DNA of 64,000 nucleotides from Cepaea nemoralis (lineage: Eukaryota; Mollusca; Gastropoda; Stylommatophora; Helicidae), in NCBI GenBank assembly GCA_014155875.1, contig JACEFZ010017857.1, forward strand, positions 1 through 64,000, given 5' to 3'. The notes beneath the pieces are model-generated. The model searched no databases. It was given only the letters and a program-made list of their open reading frames with translations, and had not been told where the DNA came from. This document shows, one piece after another, positions 12,870 through 25,137 of the stretch. Positions within the stretch are counted from its first letter, which is position 1; each line of letters begins with the position of its first letter. Made by a program: the position numbers and the translations under genes.

Positions 12870-13660
12870 ATCAAAACTCACCCACCCACATATCCTCCAC
12901 CACCCACGCGCAGACCCCCAACCACCCAGTCAAACACACATCCCCCAACAATACATCCCCATCTACACACACATATCCCCGCCAACCCACACATTACGCA
13001 CCTACCCACACACAAAACTAGCATCCACCTACATATCCCCCACTTTCACACAACCCTCACCCACAAATTCTCCGCCCACACACCCACACATCTCACGCCC
13101 CCCCCCCACACACACACACAGACATACATCCCCACCCCAACCTGCACACACTCACTCACCCACACATCCCCCCCCCAATCACTCATCCCCCGATCACACA
13201 TGCCTTAACCACACATCCCTTAACCACACATCCCCCACCCACACACACCCTACCCATACACACACACACACACACACACATCTCCTCACCCATACACACA
13301 TCCTCCAATCACACATCCCCACCCACCAACACATCCCGATCCACAAACATATACCTCCCACTCACACACACACACCCATCACCCACACACCTCCCCCCTC
13401 ACACACATCTTCCCACCCACACACACATCATCCACCCATACACTTATCTCCCACATATATCCACCCATCCCTCAACCACTCACACCCACACATCCCCCAC
13501 CAACCCATCAACACATACATCTCCTATCTACCAACCCACACTCACACCCCATCCACCCAGGAAAACACGCATCCCCCCTCACATACATCATTTACCCACC
13601 CGCACATTCCACACCAATTCACACCTACCCCACCTACCCACACACACACACACATCCTTC
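12870..13660. repeat. CA/CCCA-rich simple repeat block
   Basis: Irregular cccacacacatccccc-type sequence over about 790 bp with no stable unit length. It is nearly devoid of G on the plus strand. It is bounded on both sides by 78-bp minisatellite sequence. Confidence 0.85.
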
Positions 13661-13662
13661 AG

Positions 13663-13802
13663 TATAGACTAGAGGATGGAAAAGACAACATAAATAAGCA
13701 AGATGTATTTTTTAGTGCTTATAGAAGTGAAAGAAGGAAGTAGAGACTAGAGAACATACTAGACAAGATAAATAAACAAGATGTATTGTTTGATGCTCCC
13801 AG
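13663..13802. repeat. 78-bp minisatellite, right remnant
   Basis: Two diverged units (gactagaggatggaaaagacaacat and a second copy) that run directly into the next, unrelated 51-bp array. Confidence 0.75.
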
Positions 13803-15640
13803 CAGTAGAAGAGTGTGAGACTTACCATACGTGACAACAAGACAACACACAGCAGTACAATAGTGTGAGACTTACAGACGTGACAACAAGACAACACGTA
13901 GTAGTAGAATATCGTGAGATTTACAGACGTGACAACAACACCCAGGGAGTAGAAGGGCGTGAGACTTACCAGACGTGACAACAAGATAACACCCAGCAGT
14001 AGAAGATTGTGAGACTTGCCAGACCTGACAACAAGACAACAACCAGCAGTAGAAGAGTGTGAGACTTAAAAGACGTGACAACAAGACAACACGCAGCAGT
14101 AGAAGAGTGTAAGACTTACCTAACATGAAAACAAGACAACACCCAGCATTACAAGATTGTGAGACTACGTACCAGATGTGACAATAAGACATCTCGCAGC
14201 AGTAGAAGAATGTGAGACTTACCAGATGTGACAAAAAGACAACACGCAGCAGTAGAAGAGTGCGAGACTTACCAGACGTGACAACAAGACAACTCGCAGC
14301 AGTAGAGTATCGTGAGATTTACAGACGTGACAACAACACTCAGGGAGTAGAAGAGCGTGAGACATACCAGACGAGACAACAAGATAACACCCAGCAGTAG
14401 AAGATTGTGAGACTTGCCAGGCCAGACGTGGCAACAAGACAACAACCAGCAGTAGAAGAGTGTTAGACTTAAGACACGTGACAACAAGACAGCACGCAGC
14501 AGTAGAAGAGCGAGAGACGAACAGACGTGACAACAAGATAACACCGAGCAGTAGAAGAGTGTGAGACTTACCAGACGTGACAACAACATCCATCAGTAGA
14601 AGAGTGTCAGACTTACCAGATGTGACGACAAGACAACACGCAGCAGTAGAAGAGTGTCAGACTTACCAGACGTGACAACAAGACATCATGCAGCTGTAGA
14701 AGAGTGTGAGACTTACCAGACGTGACGACAAGACAACATCCATCAGTATAAGGGTGTGATACTGACCAGACGTGACAACAAGACAACACCCAGCAGTAGA
14801 AGGATGTGAAACTGACCAGACGTGACAACAAGACAACACCCAGCAGTAGAAAGGTGTGAAACTGACCAGACGTGACAACAAGACACCACCCAGCAGTAGA
14901 AGAGTGTGGAACTGACAGACGTGACAACAAGACACCACCCAGCAGTAGAAGAGTGTGGAACTGACAGACGTGACAACAAGACACCACCCAGCAGTAGAAG
15001 GGTGTGAAACTGACCAGACGTGACAACAAGACAACACCCAGCAGTAGAAGGATATGAAACTGACCAGACGTGGCAACAAGACAACTCCCAGCAGTAGAAG
15101 GATATGAAACTGACCAGACGTGGCAACAAGACAACTCCCAGCAGTAGAAGAGTGTGGAACTGACCAGACGTGACAACAAGACAACACCCAGCAGTAGAAA
15201 AGTGTGGAACTGACCAGACGTGACAACAAGACAACACCCAGCAGTAGAAGGATATGAAACTGACCAGACGTGGCAACAAGACAACTCCCAGCAGTAGAAG
15301 GATATGAAACTGACCAGACGTGACAACAAGACAACACCCAGCAGTAGAAGGATATGAAACTGACCAGACGTGACAACAAGACAACACCCAGCAGTAGAAG
15401 GATATGAAACTGACCAGACGTGGCAACAAGACAACTCCCAGCAGTAGAAGAGTGTGGAACTGACCAGACGTGACAACAAGACAACTCCCAGCAGTAGAAG
15501 GATATGAAACTGACCAGACGTGACAACAAGACAACACCCAGCAGTAGAAGGATATGAAACTGACCAGACGTGGCAACAAGACAACTCCCAGCAGTAGAAG
15601 AGTGTGGAACTGACCAGACGTGACAGCCGACCAGACGTTA
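13803..15640. repeat. 51-bp minisatellite
   Basis: About 36 tandem copies of a 51-bp unit with core ccagacgtgacaacaagac and agcagtagaag. Copies left of about 14800 are more diverged (agtgtgagacttacc) and those at right are nearly identical (ggatatgaaactga). The 51-bp period keeps all three minus frames open for up to 323 codons; these are artefacts of periodicity. Confidence 0.93.
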
Positions 15641-16423
15641 ACTAGAAGACAATAAATAATTCACCAACATCCAGACAATGACACTCAGAAACTGAAGGAA
15701 ACGAGCAACACTATATCCGAAAGTTCAAGCTGAAAGAAAACATCACAGATCTCCCAACAGTAACCTGTCTACAGATAAACAGATGAACGGGGGCATCAAC
15801 ATCTTCTTTCCAAAATTAGGTTGGATTAATTAATTCTTTACTTACTCCCAACTCCCGATTGCCAGGGGACGAGAAAACAAGAATGGCCATACTTGTGTGT
15901 GATCTCCTTATCGAGGTCAGCCATCGCATGCAATAGCAACCTACCTGCTCATTTGTTCCCTGGCTCAGACGTTTCGCACGATTAGAGAGAGTGTGTGTGT
16001 TTGTTCTCTTGGGGGAGTTCAACGCCTTAGCACAAAATATAAATATCCCGAAATGAGCCGATAACACAGTTTTGATTGCGGAATTTGGGGAGCAATTCTG
16101 AGCAGAGCGCTGGCGGCGAGAGTGAAGGGGCTTGTCATTGAAGATATTGTCGTTGGGATGTGAATAGCTCATCATCATTATCATCATCATGTACCTTGCC
16201 ACCTGGCGTGTGAATTCATGTTTCACCACGGATTTTGGTTCATGGACATACCTTTTTGTGCGTGGTAGATTTCGGTGTGGTCCAGGTTTAAATGAATGAC
16301 TTGTTAATTTCTGTAAAAGGACGAAAAACTAGCTGTTAGTAACCAGAGATAGAAACACGTAGAATGCACTAACATCTACCAACAATGATCACCTGGAATG
16401 CCATTACCACCCACCACACTCCG
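15641..16423. other. No gene recognised
   Basis: Unique-looking sequence with a short ATCATC run near 16160. No domain, splice-compatible exon or repeat family is seen. Confidence 0.5.
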
Positions 16424-16510
16424 ACGCTCGCTCTCTCTCTCTCTCTCTCTGTGTGTGTCTCTCTCTCTGTGTCTCTCTGTGTGTCTCTCTACCCCGCGTT
16501 CTTCCTCTAC

Positions 16511-16556
<46 letters not shown>

Positions 16557-16690
16557 GTCTGTCTCTCTAGCCCGCTCTCTTCCTCTACCTCTCTCTCTGT
16601 CTCTCTAGCCCGCTCTCTTCCTCTGCTTGTCTGTCTGTCTTCTCCCTCTCTCACTCACACACACACACGCACACACACCATCACACCGCG
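16424..16690. repeat. (CT)n/(TG)n/(CA)n microsatellite block
   Basis: Compound CT, CTGT and CA dinucleotide-type runs over about 260 bp. Confidence 0.9.
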
Positions 16691-16916
16691 CACACACTTA
16701 ACGGAAACAGGTACAGTGAGTAGGTGTATTTCTATGCTTCACGTCAAAGGTTGTAGCTGAAGAAGATGATTCTGAGTTATGATGATGATACAGTGTTAGA
16801 TTTACCTTATGTTCAGTCCTTTCCTTTGGTTTTTTCTGTTGTTATCTTCCACACGATCGCTTTCACATTCCCTCCGATTTAGCAGTTTCAATCTATAATA
16901 AAACAGCAAACGAAAG

Positions 16917-17460
16917 AGACACGTGATCTTACAATGATGAGCTCTTAAACTACATTACAAATACATCACTACAAATGGCAGAGCTATTAGACACAAAAAG
17001 CATAAGACACAGCGGCGATCGATTTGGCAGCAGGCCGCCTCGTTATGAAAAGGTATGAGTGCCGGGTTCTTCAGAAAACACTGGGTAATCTTGTGAAGAA
17101 TTTAAAAACACAAAAAGAATGGTGGGGTTGACTGTGATGTCGTGTAAATGTATTGACGCTTTACCGATCTGTAAATGCTATGCGTTAGACACACGTGAGC
17201 TTACAATGATGAGCGCTTACACTACATTACAAATACATCACTACAAATGGCAGAGCTATTAGACACAAAAGCATAAGGCACAGCGGCGACCAATTTGGCA
17301 GCAGGCCGCCTGACACGAGTGCCGGGTCGTTCATACAGCGCTGAGCAATCTTACCAAGAATTAACATACACATAGAGAATGTTGGAGTTGACTGCGATGC
17401 CCTGTAAATGTATTGACGCTTTACCGTCCTTTAAATGCTATGCGTTAGACCTGACTGCGA
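16917..17460. repeat. Tandem duplication of about 270 bp containing SINE-A sequence
   Basis: Two tandem copies (about 16917-17187 and 17188-17460) share acgtgatcttacaatgatga, tacattacaaatacatcact and ggcagcaggccgcct. The second half of each copy resembles the SINE-A body (gccgggtcgttca, gttgactgcgatg, ctgtaaatg), so a SINE and flank were duplicated together. Confidence 0.75.
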
Positions 17461-19080
17461 TGTCATGTAAAAGACATCTATATTACGAGCCATGAACGCC
17501 CACGCTTACCGATATGGCACATGATGATGTGTTGATGGCACAAGATGACGTTGGTACGTCTACTTGACTGCGCCACGTGTCGTAGTTCTAGCATAGCGGG
17601 TCAGTACGCCAAAGACAGCGTCAAGAAACCCGGCTTGCCCGCGGTCGACAGCACACCTGCTGATGATACTCCTAGCTAATATGCAGTGTATATACTCTAT
17701 TTGGAGGGACAATATTTTAGTTATGGTCGAATAGTTTTATTTAGTTTTTGTTTAATTCAATCAGAAGAAAACATATCTTGTGCTTTTTATTTTTTATTTC
17801 TTCTGGCAAATAAATACACAATATTCTAACTTTAACATTCTTAAGGCAAGCTTCGGTGTATTTGCTTGACCGATCTGATTACATTCCCTCGCCTCTTCTA
17901 CCCAGCGGAGAGCTGATCTGATTAGCGGTCAGTGGGCGACCCCGCGCTGTGTTACATGTTGGATGGGACAAATGAATAATTATATTGATACTCACCGCTT
18001 CTTTTCTGTCTCTCCGTCGGGTTGTGCGTTCTGCGATTCGTTCTCTTGTGTGTTCAGCAATAGAATGAGACTTAGCGATTGCGTATGGATGTTTTATAAC
18101 GGCAAGTCACGTGATACTGTATAGCTATAGCCATAACCGGTTCAAACCGGTCTATAAGTTTCTTCTATAGTTCCTAAACTACTGACCTGGCTATATCATT
18201 ATACCAGGCTGTAAAATGCAGACATAGCGTGTTCAGACATGTTTTCAGCGTTGACTCGTGGGTTGACCGCCCACGGACAGGGCAGATAGCTATGCTGTCA
18301 AGGTCTGGCACAACGGTTCTAAAGTTACTGAGGAGTGTGAGCAGTAATGTGTGAGCAATATAGAGAAGTAATGAAAGACAGTAAGAAATAAACAAATAAA
18401 GAAAGACTGAAAATAAACAAATAGAGAATGAAAGACAGAATGATAGACAGAAAAGAGAAAATAAAGAAATAACGACAGAAACAGGGCCTCTTGGTATAAT
18501 CTAGGAATCCCTGACAACAAATAGACTTTGGACTTTTCATCACTCGACAGTAATTTCACATAGTTAAACTTCATGTGACCTGTCGGAAGTAGCATTTGCT
18601 ACATTGCAATGAAAGGGGACAATTACCTCTGGTTGAGTTAAGAGACACGAATCGCCTCCCTCAGGTTAATTTTATTTTGTTTGGAAAAAGGGGAAGAAGT
18701 GGGGGGGGGGGGGGGGGCGGTGTGCTTATATCACATTTCAATGATTATCTTAGTAGGTTATTACTTATATAATATGAGGATAATATTTTTATATTCAAAT
18801 TAATAATCTACGCTATACATACTAGATATTTAGCCATTTATTATGTTTTTAGGACTAATTGTTAATAATAATGTATGCCTGTCTAGTATATTTTTAAACC
18901 AGATTTTCACGAATCGTTTAAAGTTGATACGTGGGTACTATGGACACCTGACGAATGTTAGTAACTATCTTCGTTGAAACTTTATTCATGCATCCAACTC
19001 TGGATACCCGAGGTAACTCGAGTGATGGAATAAATCTTTTTTTTTTTCAATCTGTCATATTGACTTTGGTCTCCTCAGCG
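17461..19080. other. No gene recognised
   Basis: Mostly AT-rich unique sequence. A G17-type run lies near 18700. Possible SINE-A end sequence (gactgcgatgtcatgtaaa) is at 17453. No coding evidence. Confidence 0.5.
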
Positions 19081-19345
19081 AAAGGTTCCATATCCACGCG
19101 CGCTGTGACGTGGGGTTGACCGGGTCGGTGTGGGGGGTGGTGTGGGTCGGATTGGCGCGGTGTGGGGCAGACCGGACCAGACGTCGGCGCGAGTCGGCGC
19201 GGACCGGACCGGACCTCGGTGCGATCGGCTCGAACCGGACCGGGCACAGGGTGGGGCACAGGGGTAAGGATGGGGTGGGAGCCCTGGGAAGGGGGTACCC
19301 ATGGACCGAATGTCAATCGGAAGTAGTCATCAGGAAGTGACAACC
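19081..19345. other. GC-rich patch of ccgga/cggacc-type short repeats
   Basis: A local GC-rich island with repeated gaccggacc and gtcggcgcg words. Open frames exist on both strands but are arginine/proline/glycine-rich low-complexity sequence, without motif support. Confidence 0.5.
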
Positions 19346-19489
19346 GGACCCAAGAAAATACCCGCAAGAATTTCAAAAATGAGATCCACTTTTGTGACGT
19401 TTTCTAAGAGGTTGGTAACCCCGTAAAGAAGGATTTATCTGAGGTTGCAAACCTCATTTGAGGTGCAATTACAACATCCCTTACTACTT

Positions 19490-19785
19490 ACGTGTGTTTT
19501 AGATCTCCGCCTAATTCTCGTCTCCATGTTTTTAGATCTCCCTCTAATTCTCATCTGTGTATGATTTAGATCTCCCTCTAATTCTCATCTACGTGTGATT
19601 TAGATCTCTCTCTAATTCTCATCTCCATTTGGTTAGATCTCCCTATAATTCTCATCCCCAAGTGCTTTAGATCTGACTCTAAATCTTATCTCCGTCTGAG
19701 TTAGATCTCCCTCTATTTCTTAATTCCTTGTGTTTTAGATTTCCCTCTAATTCTTATCTTCGTGTGGTTTAGATCTCTGTACCCT
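19490..19785. repeat. About 36-bp diverged minisatellite
   Basis: About eight tandem copies built on ttagatctccctctaattct followed by a variable catcttcgtgtg-type segment. Confidence 0.85.
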
Positions 19786-20239
19786 GTTGGTTGCGGAGAG
19801 AGGACTTTCTAGTGACACTGGTGCCAGGTGTCCTCACTGGGTGTCCTGTCCAGTGCTAGGACCATGACATTATGCAGGCCTAGGTGCACGGAGGATCAGG
19901 TAACCTTATATTTCCTCTAGTAGCGGACGTCGAATGAAGGCCAATGCTGACATCAGTATTAACATCTAGAGAGTTTAACAACTCATTAAAAATGAGAATT
20001 GTCAAATTTTGCGTATATTCAATAGTACTATATGCGCGGAAGCCAGGACATTGAACAAACAATTAGAAAGTTGAATAGAGGCCCTAGAGATGTGGATATA
20101 CAGAAGAATGTGTCTTATTTTCATGGAAACAAAAACAATCAAATACAGATGTTCTGAAAATGTGGGAATGAAAAAAGCCGATGAAAGAAATAAAAAAGAG
20201 GCAAGTGAAATATTTTGGTCACCTTAAAAGACACAAGTT

Positions 20240-20475
20240 AGTTGCATGTCTTTTACAGGACGATGCAGACAACCCCAGCATTTTTTTGGCTGTTTGTGAT
20301 TTACTTAGCAGGTTATATTGAGTAGTTGCCATTACTTTCTGAACGACCAACGCCATTCGATGAAAACCAACGCATGGCGGTCCGCTTCCAAATCGCCGGC
20401 AGATGTGTTTCAAATGCGGTATGCGGGATTGTGGATCGCGTTCGTAATCTCTTCGCCAGAGCTCGGGTTAACGCT
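20240..20475 (-). mobile_element. SINE-A copy
   Basis: Antisense copy: gcatgtcttttacaggacg at its 3' end, then attactttctgaacgacc, then accaacgcatggcggtcc and gggattgtggatcgcgttc in the head. The short open frames here are SINE shadow. Confidence 0.65.
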
Positions 20476-20574
20476 CTAATAAAAACTACAAAGTTGAAGG
20501 CATACGAGCAGGAGATAGACAATGATACAAGTGGGATGATAACGTGAAAAGATATACCGATACAAACAAGTTAG

Positions 20575-20800
20575 TTGCATATCCTTTACAGACCGCTGCA
20601 GTCATCACCTGCATTGTTTGCTGTTGTGATCTCTTGGCAAGTTTGCGGTCAGTAGTTTGCCACTGCTTTCTGAACGACTGGCACCCATAACATTTCGTAA
20701 AACAACCAACGCAAGGCAGTCTGCTGCTAAATCACCCGCAGCTGTGTATGCGGGTATGCAAGATTACGCACCGCGTCCGTAAACTCTTCGCCAAGGAGCA
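20575..20800 (-). mobile_element. SINE-A copy
   Basis: Second antisense copy, 100 bp from the previous one: gcatatcctttacagacc, cactgctttctgaacgac, ccaacgcaaggcagtctgc. It is more diverged in the head. Confidence 0.65.
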
Positions 20801-20898
20801 GGCATATACCGATACAAGTGTGAAGATAACATAGAGAGATGGACATCAGTCTGACAGAATGTACAGTCAGGGCGAGAGACAGACAGTGTTGGAGATCA

Positions 20899-21428
20899 TT
20901 GATTAGTTAGTTAGTTAGTTCATTTGTTAGTTGGTTGGTTAGTTATATAGTTAGTTAGTTAATTAGCTAGTTACAGTTGGTTAGTTAGTTAGTTAGTTAG
21001 TTATTTAGTTAGTTAGTTCATTAGTTAGTTGGTTAGTTAGTTATATAGTTAGTTAGTTAATTAGCTAGTTACATAGTTAGCTAGTTAGGTACATAGTTAG
21101 TTAGTTAGTTAGTTTGTTTGTTCATTAGTTAGTTGGTTAGTTAGTTATATAGTTAGTTAGTTAATTATCTAGTTACATAGTTAGCTAGTTAGGTACATAG
21201 TTAGTTAGTTAGTTAGTTAGTTTGTTATTTAGTTAGTTAGTTAGTTAGTTTGTTCATTAGTTAGTTGGTTAGTTAGTTATATAGTTAGTTAGTTAATTAT
21301 CTAGTTACATAGTTAGCTAGTTAGGTACATAGTTAGTTAGTTAGTTAGTTTGTTCATTAGTTAGTTGGTTAGTTAGTTATATAGTTAGTTAGTTAATTAT
21401 CTAGTTACATAGTTAGCAAGTTAGGTAC

Positions 21429-21488
<60 letters not shown>

Positions 21489-21657
21489 ATAGTTAGTTAG
21501 TTAGTTAGTTAGTTAGTTTGTTCATTAGTTAGTTGGTTAGTTAGTTATATAGTTAGTTAGTTAGTTAATTAGTTAGTTAGTTTGTTCATTAGTTAGTTGG
21601 TTAGTTAGTTATATAGTTAGTTAGTTAGTTTGTTCATTAGTTAGTTAGTTAGTTAGT

Positions 21658-21690
<33 letters not shown>

Positions 21691-21809
21691 TGTTCATTAG
21701 TTAGTTGGTTAGTTAGTTATATAGTTAGTTAGTTAGTTTGTTCATTAGTTAGTTAGTTAGTTAGATAGTTAGTTAGTTAGTTTGTTCATTATATAGTTGG
21801 TTAGTTAGT

Positions 21810-21851
<42 letters not shown>

Positions 21852-21928
21852 GTTCATTAGTTAGTTGGTTAGTTAGTTATATAGTTAGTTAGTTAGTTTG
21901 TTCATTAGTTAGTTAGTTAGTTAGTTAG

Positions 21929-21967
<39 letters not shown>

Positions 21968-21993
21968 GTTCATTAGTTAGTTGGTTAGTTAGT

Positions 21994-22035
<42 letters not shown>

Positions 22036-22188
22036 GTTCATTAGTTAGTTGGTTAGTTAGTTTGTTCATTAGTTAGTTGGTTAGTTCGTTATATAGTTAG
22101 TTAGTTAGTTAGATAGTTAGTTAGTTTGTTCATTAGTTAGTTAGTTAGTTAGTTTGTTCATTAGTTAGTTAGTTAGTTAGTTAGTTAG

Positions 22189-22226
<38 letters not shown>

Positions 22227-22441
22227 CATTAGTTAGTTGGTTAGTTAGTTATATAGTTAGTTAGTTAATTAGCTAGTTACATAGTTAGCTAGTTAGGTAC
22301 ATAGTTAGTTAGTTAGTTAGTTTGTTTGTTCATTAGTTAGTTGGTTAGTTAGTTATATAGTTAGTTAGTTAGTTTGTTCATTAGTTAGTTAGTTAGATAG
22401 TTAGTTAGTTAGTTTGTTCATTAGTTAGTTGGTTAGTTAGT

Positions 22442-22479
<38 letters not shown>

Positions 22480-22860
22480 GTTCATTAGTTATTTGGTTAG
22501 TTAGTTATATAGTTAGTTAGTTAGTTTGTTCATTAGTTAGTTAGATAGTTAGATAGTTAGTTAGTTAGTTAGTTTGTTTGTTCATTAGTTAGTTGGTTAG
22601 TTAGATAGTTAGTTAGTTAGTTAGTTAGTTTGTTCATTAGTTAGTTAGTTAGATAGTTAGTTAGTTAGTTAGTTAGTTAGTTTGTTCATTAGTTGGTTAG
22701 TTAGTTAGTTATATAGTTAGTTAGTTAATTATCTAGTTACATAGTTAGCTAGTTAGGTACATAGTTAGTTAGTTAGTTAGTATGTTCATTAGTTAGTTGG
22801 TTAGTTAGTTATATAGTTAGTTAGTTAATTATCTAGTTACATAGTTAGCTAGTTAGGTAC

Positions 22861-22903
<43 letters not shown>

Positions 22904-23028
22904 GTTCATTAGTTAGTTGGTTAGTTAGTTATATAGTTAGTTAGTTAATTATCTAGTTACATAGTTAGCTAGTTAGGTACATAGTTAGTTAGTTAGTTGG
23001 TTAGTTAGTTAGTTAGTTAGATAGTTAG

Positions 23029-23100
<72 letters not shown>

Positions 23101-23140
23101 ATAGTTAGTTAGTTAGTTAGTTTGGTAGGTAGTTAATTAA
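20899..23140. repeat. 2.2-kb TTAG-type tetranucleotide array with higher-order structure
   Basis: Almost uninterrupted (TTAG)n on the plus strand, punctuated by recurring variant words: tttgttcattagttagttgg, ttatatag, and aattatctagttacatag followed by gctagttaggtacatag. The words recur in a fixed order, giving higher-order repeats of roughly 70-110 bp. The unit is TTAG, not a telomeric hexamer. Confidence 0.95.
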
Positions 23141-23529
23141 GTTAATCACGGTTCCAACTTCACGGCAAATGATCTCCCTATAATCCTCAGTTCCTGTGCC
23201 TGTTAATAGAATGATTCAGTGACAGTGTCTATCCCTCATTTTTTGATTCGCCGGGGTCTTGTCTTCGTTCTCACCCTACCATGTCGGTCCTTCATTCTGC
23301 AGAGGCCGCAGTTCACGAATGCCTGTAGCGTACCTATTTCTGTTTCATTCATTGTTTGTAATTCATACATTAGAGTTTAGAATACTATTAGAATACTAAT
23401 AGTATTCTAAACTCTAATGTATGAATTACAAAATAAACATTGTAATTCATTTTTTTTTTGTAATTCATACATTAGAGTTTTTCACTCTGTAGTGAAGGAT
23501 GAGTGTATGTCATTCGTAATCCTGTATAC

Positions 23530-23720
23530 TTTCTCAGCACAACTTCGGGAAATTTGGAAGCAGACTGCCTTGCGTTGGTTTAGATACAATGGTAGGTGTG
23601 CCTGTCGTTTATAAAGCAATGACATGCTATTGAAAGTAAACATGCCCAGGAATCACCAACAGCCAAAACTGCTAAAGTAGACCGCTACATCCTGTAAAGG
23701 ATATGCAACTAACTTTTTTT
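23530..23720 (+). mobile_element. SINE-A fragment
   Basis: Sense fragment: aagcagactgccttgcgttg, gtcgtttataaagcaatgac, then gtaaaggatatgcaacta at the 3' end. Preceding it at 23345-23480 are three repeats of gtaattcatacattagag in both orientations. Confidence 0.6.
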
Positions 23721-23934
23721 TTTACGTTAGAGTTTGGAACTAATTATAATTTATAGTAACTTCCACAATGTTAGAAAATTCTTTGACAACTTTAATATAT
23801 ATATTAATCTTTCTAGTCTACGTGTAATTCCTCGGTCTCCAGGACTCAACTCATTATTGTTTGCAGTAATTTAGTTCATCATCTTTATTATCATCTTCCA
23901 CTTTTATCGTCAAGTGTCGTGGGGAGCAATAGTT

Positions 23935-24250
23935 GGCGCTGCAGCGCCCGATGGGTGGCACTGGGTAGTTCATACCGTGTGATTGTACAATGTCTTTGAT
24001 GTCGTCAATCCATTTTCTTCTCGGAAGTCATCTTGCTCTCGTATCAGATCTTCATTAATGTAGCGCCAGTGCTGGTAGTTGATAGCACTGTCTGTCTGAT
24101 AACATTTCTTACTCGGTCTCGAATGGTTAAGTTGGCAGATATCCATAGGCATCTCATCTCATAGGTTTTGATTTTACGTAAGTGTGATTTGGTTAATGTC
24201 CAAGTTTGACATTGGTAGTATAGGGCTGTTGAAAATATGATATTTATTAT
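23935..24250 (-). mobile_element. Degenerate LINE C-terminal fragment
   Basis: On the minus strand, broken frames read a CQTWTLTK-like motif, then MRCLW and RDRVRN, resembling the post-RT region of the other LINEs here (SETWT...MRCLR...). The match is short and frameshifted. Confidence 0.4.
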
Positions 24251-24414
24251 CTGTCGTTTTGCTCACATGGATATGCTTGGATGTTTCAGTATGGTTGATA
24301 GTTGCTATATTAATTTAGTTCAAGGTGTTAAATTAGTTTTAATAGCTTCTACTTTGAGACAAGCACATTTCTTACTAGCAATTAACCATGAAGGCAGAAG
24401 AAAGAGAGTAGGTA

Positions 24415-24722
24415 TGTAACCAGTACGAAGGCATCACGAAGGCATAATAATAAGGGCGTATTTAGTCAGTATGACGGCACCATGAACACACGGTAGAAAG
24501 TTAGTATTTAGTCAGCATGAATAGTTCATGAACACAAGCCATAAAATACGTATTTAGTCAGTATGAATATACCATGAAGACTTGGGAAGGAATGTACTTA
24601 TTTACACAGTATCAATGCATCATGAACACACAATGAAAAGTAACTATTTAGTCAGTATAAATTCATCATGAAGACACCGTACACAAACACGATACGTCTT
24701 TAGTCTGTGTGAATGCAACAAT
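24415..24722. repeat. About 60-bp diverged tandem repeat
   Basis: About five degenerate copies of a unit around atttagtcagtatgaa and catcatgaacacac. There is no coding sign. Confidence 0.75.
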
Positions 24723-25011
24723 TAATTGAATTACTTTGACTTAAAATGCACTGTGAAGACATATACAGTGTGCATCTTTGACACAAGCGTTACAGTCGCT
24801 CATAATTTAGGCAATTGCAGATCAGACATAACTACGGTCCCTAAGCTCAAGGTATTTATACAGCTAACCTTTCGAGGGGATGGCGTAATGCAACGTCCAC
24901 GGGACCGGCTCATTACAGCAGTCGGCCGAACATTATGTGCTGTAACTCTAGTTGTTAGGTACAGAACCACACCTATTCCCACCCCAGCAATAAAAGAATC
25001 TACCCCTCTAT

Positions 25012-25044
25012 AGTAGTAGTAGTAGCAGTAGCAGTAGCAGTAGC

Positions 25045-25136
<92 letters not shown>

Positions 25137-25137
25137 G
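25012..25137. repeat. (GTA)n microsatellite = 3' tail of antisense LINE
   Basis: About 125 bp of GTA with a GCA-variant stretch at the left. It directly continues the 3' end of the antisense LINE at 25138, so it reads (TAC)n on the element's sense strand and is probably derived from its tail. Confidence 0.9.

Noticed and set aside
14613..15584. 323-codon open frame on minus, with two further long frames overlapping it
   Set aside because: It is the 51-bp minisatellite. A period divisible by three keeps all frames open; there is no non-repeat sequence or domain.
19047..19376. GC-rich open frames on both strands
   Set aside because: Low-complexity Pro/Arg/Gly sequence from short repeats, without splice or domain support.
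20899..23140. Telomere-like TTAG repeats
   Set aside because: The unit is TTAG with TTGG and TATA variants, not TTAGGG, and it lies internally between unique sequences.
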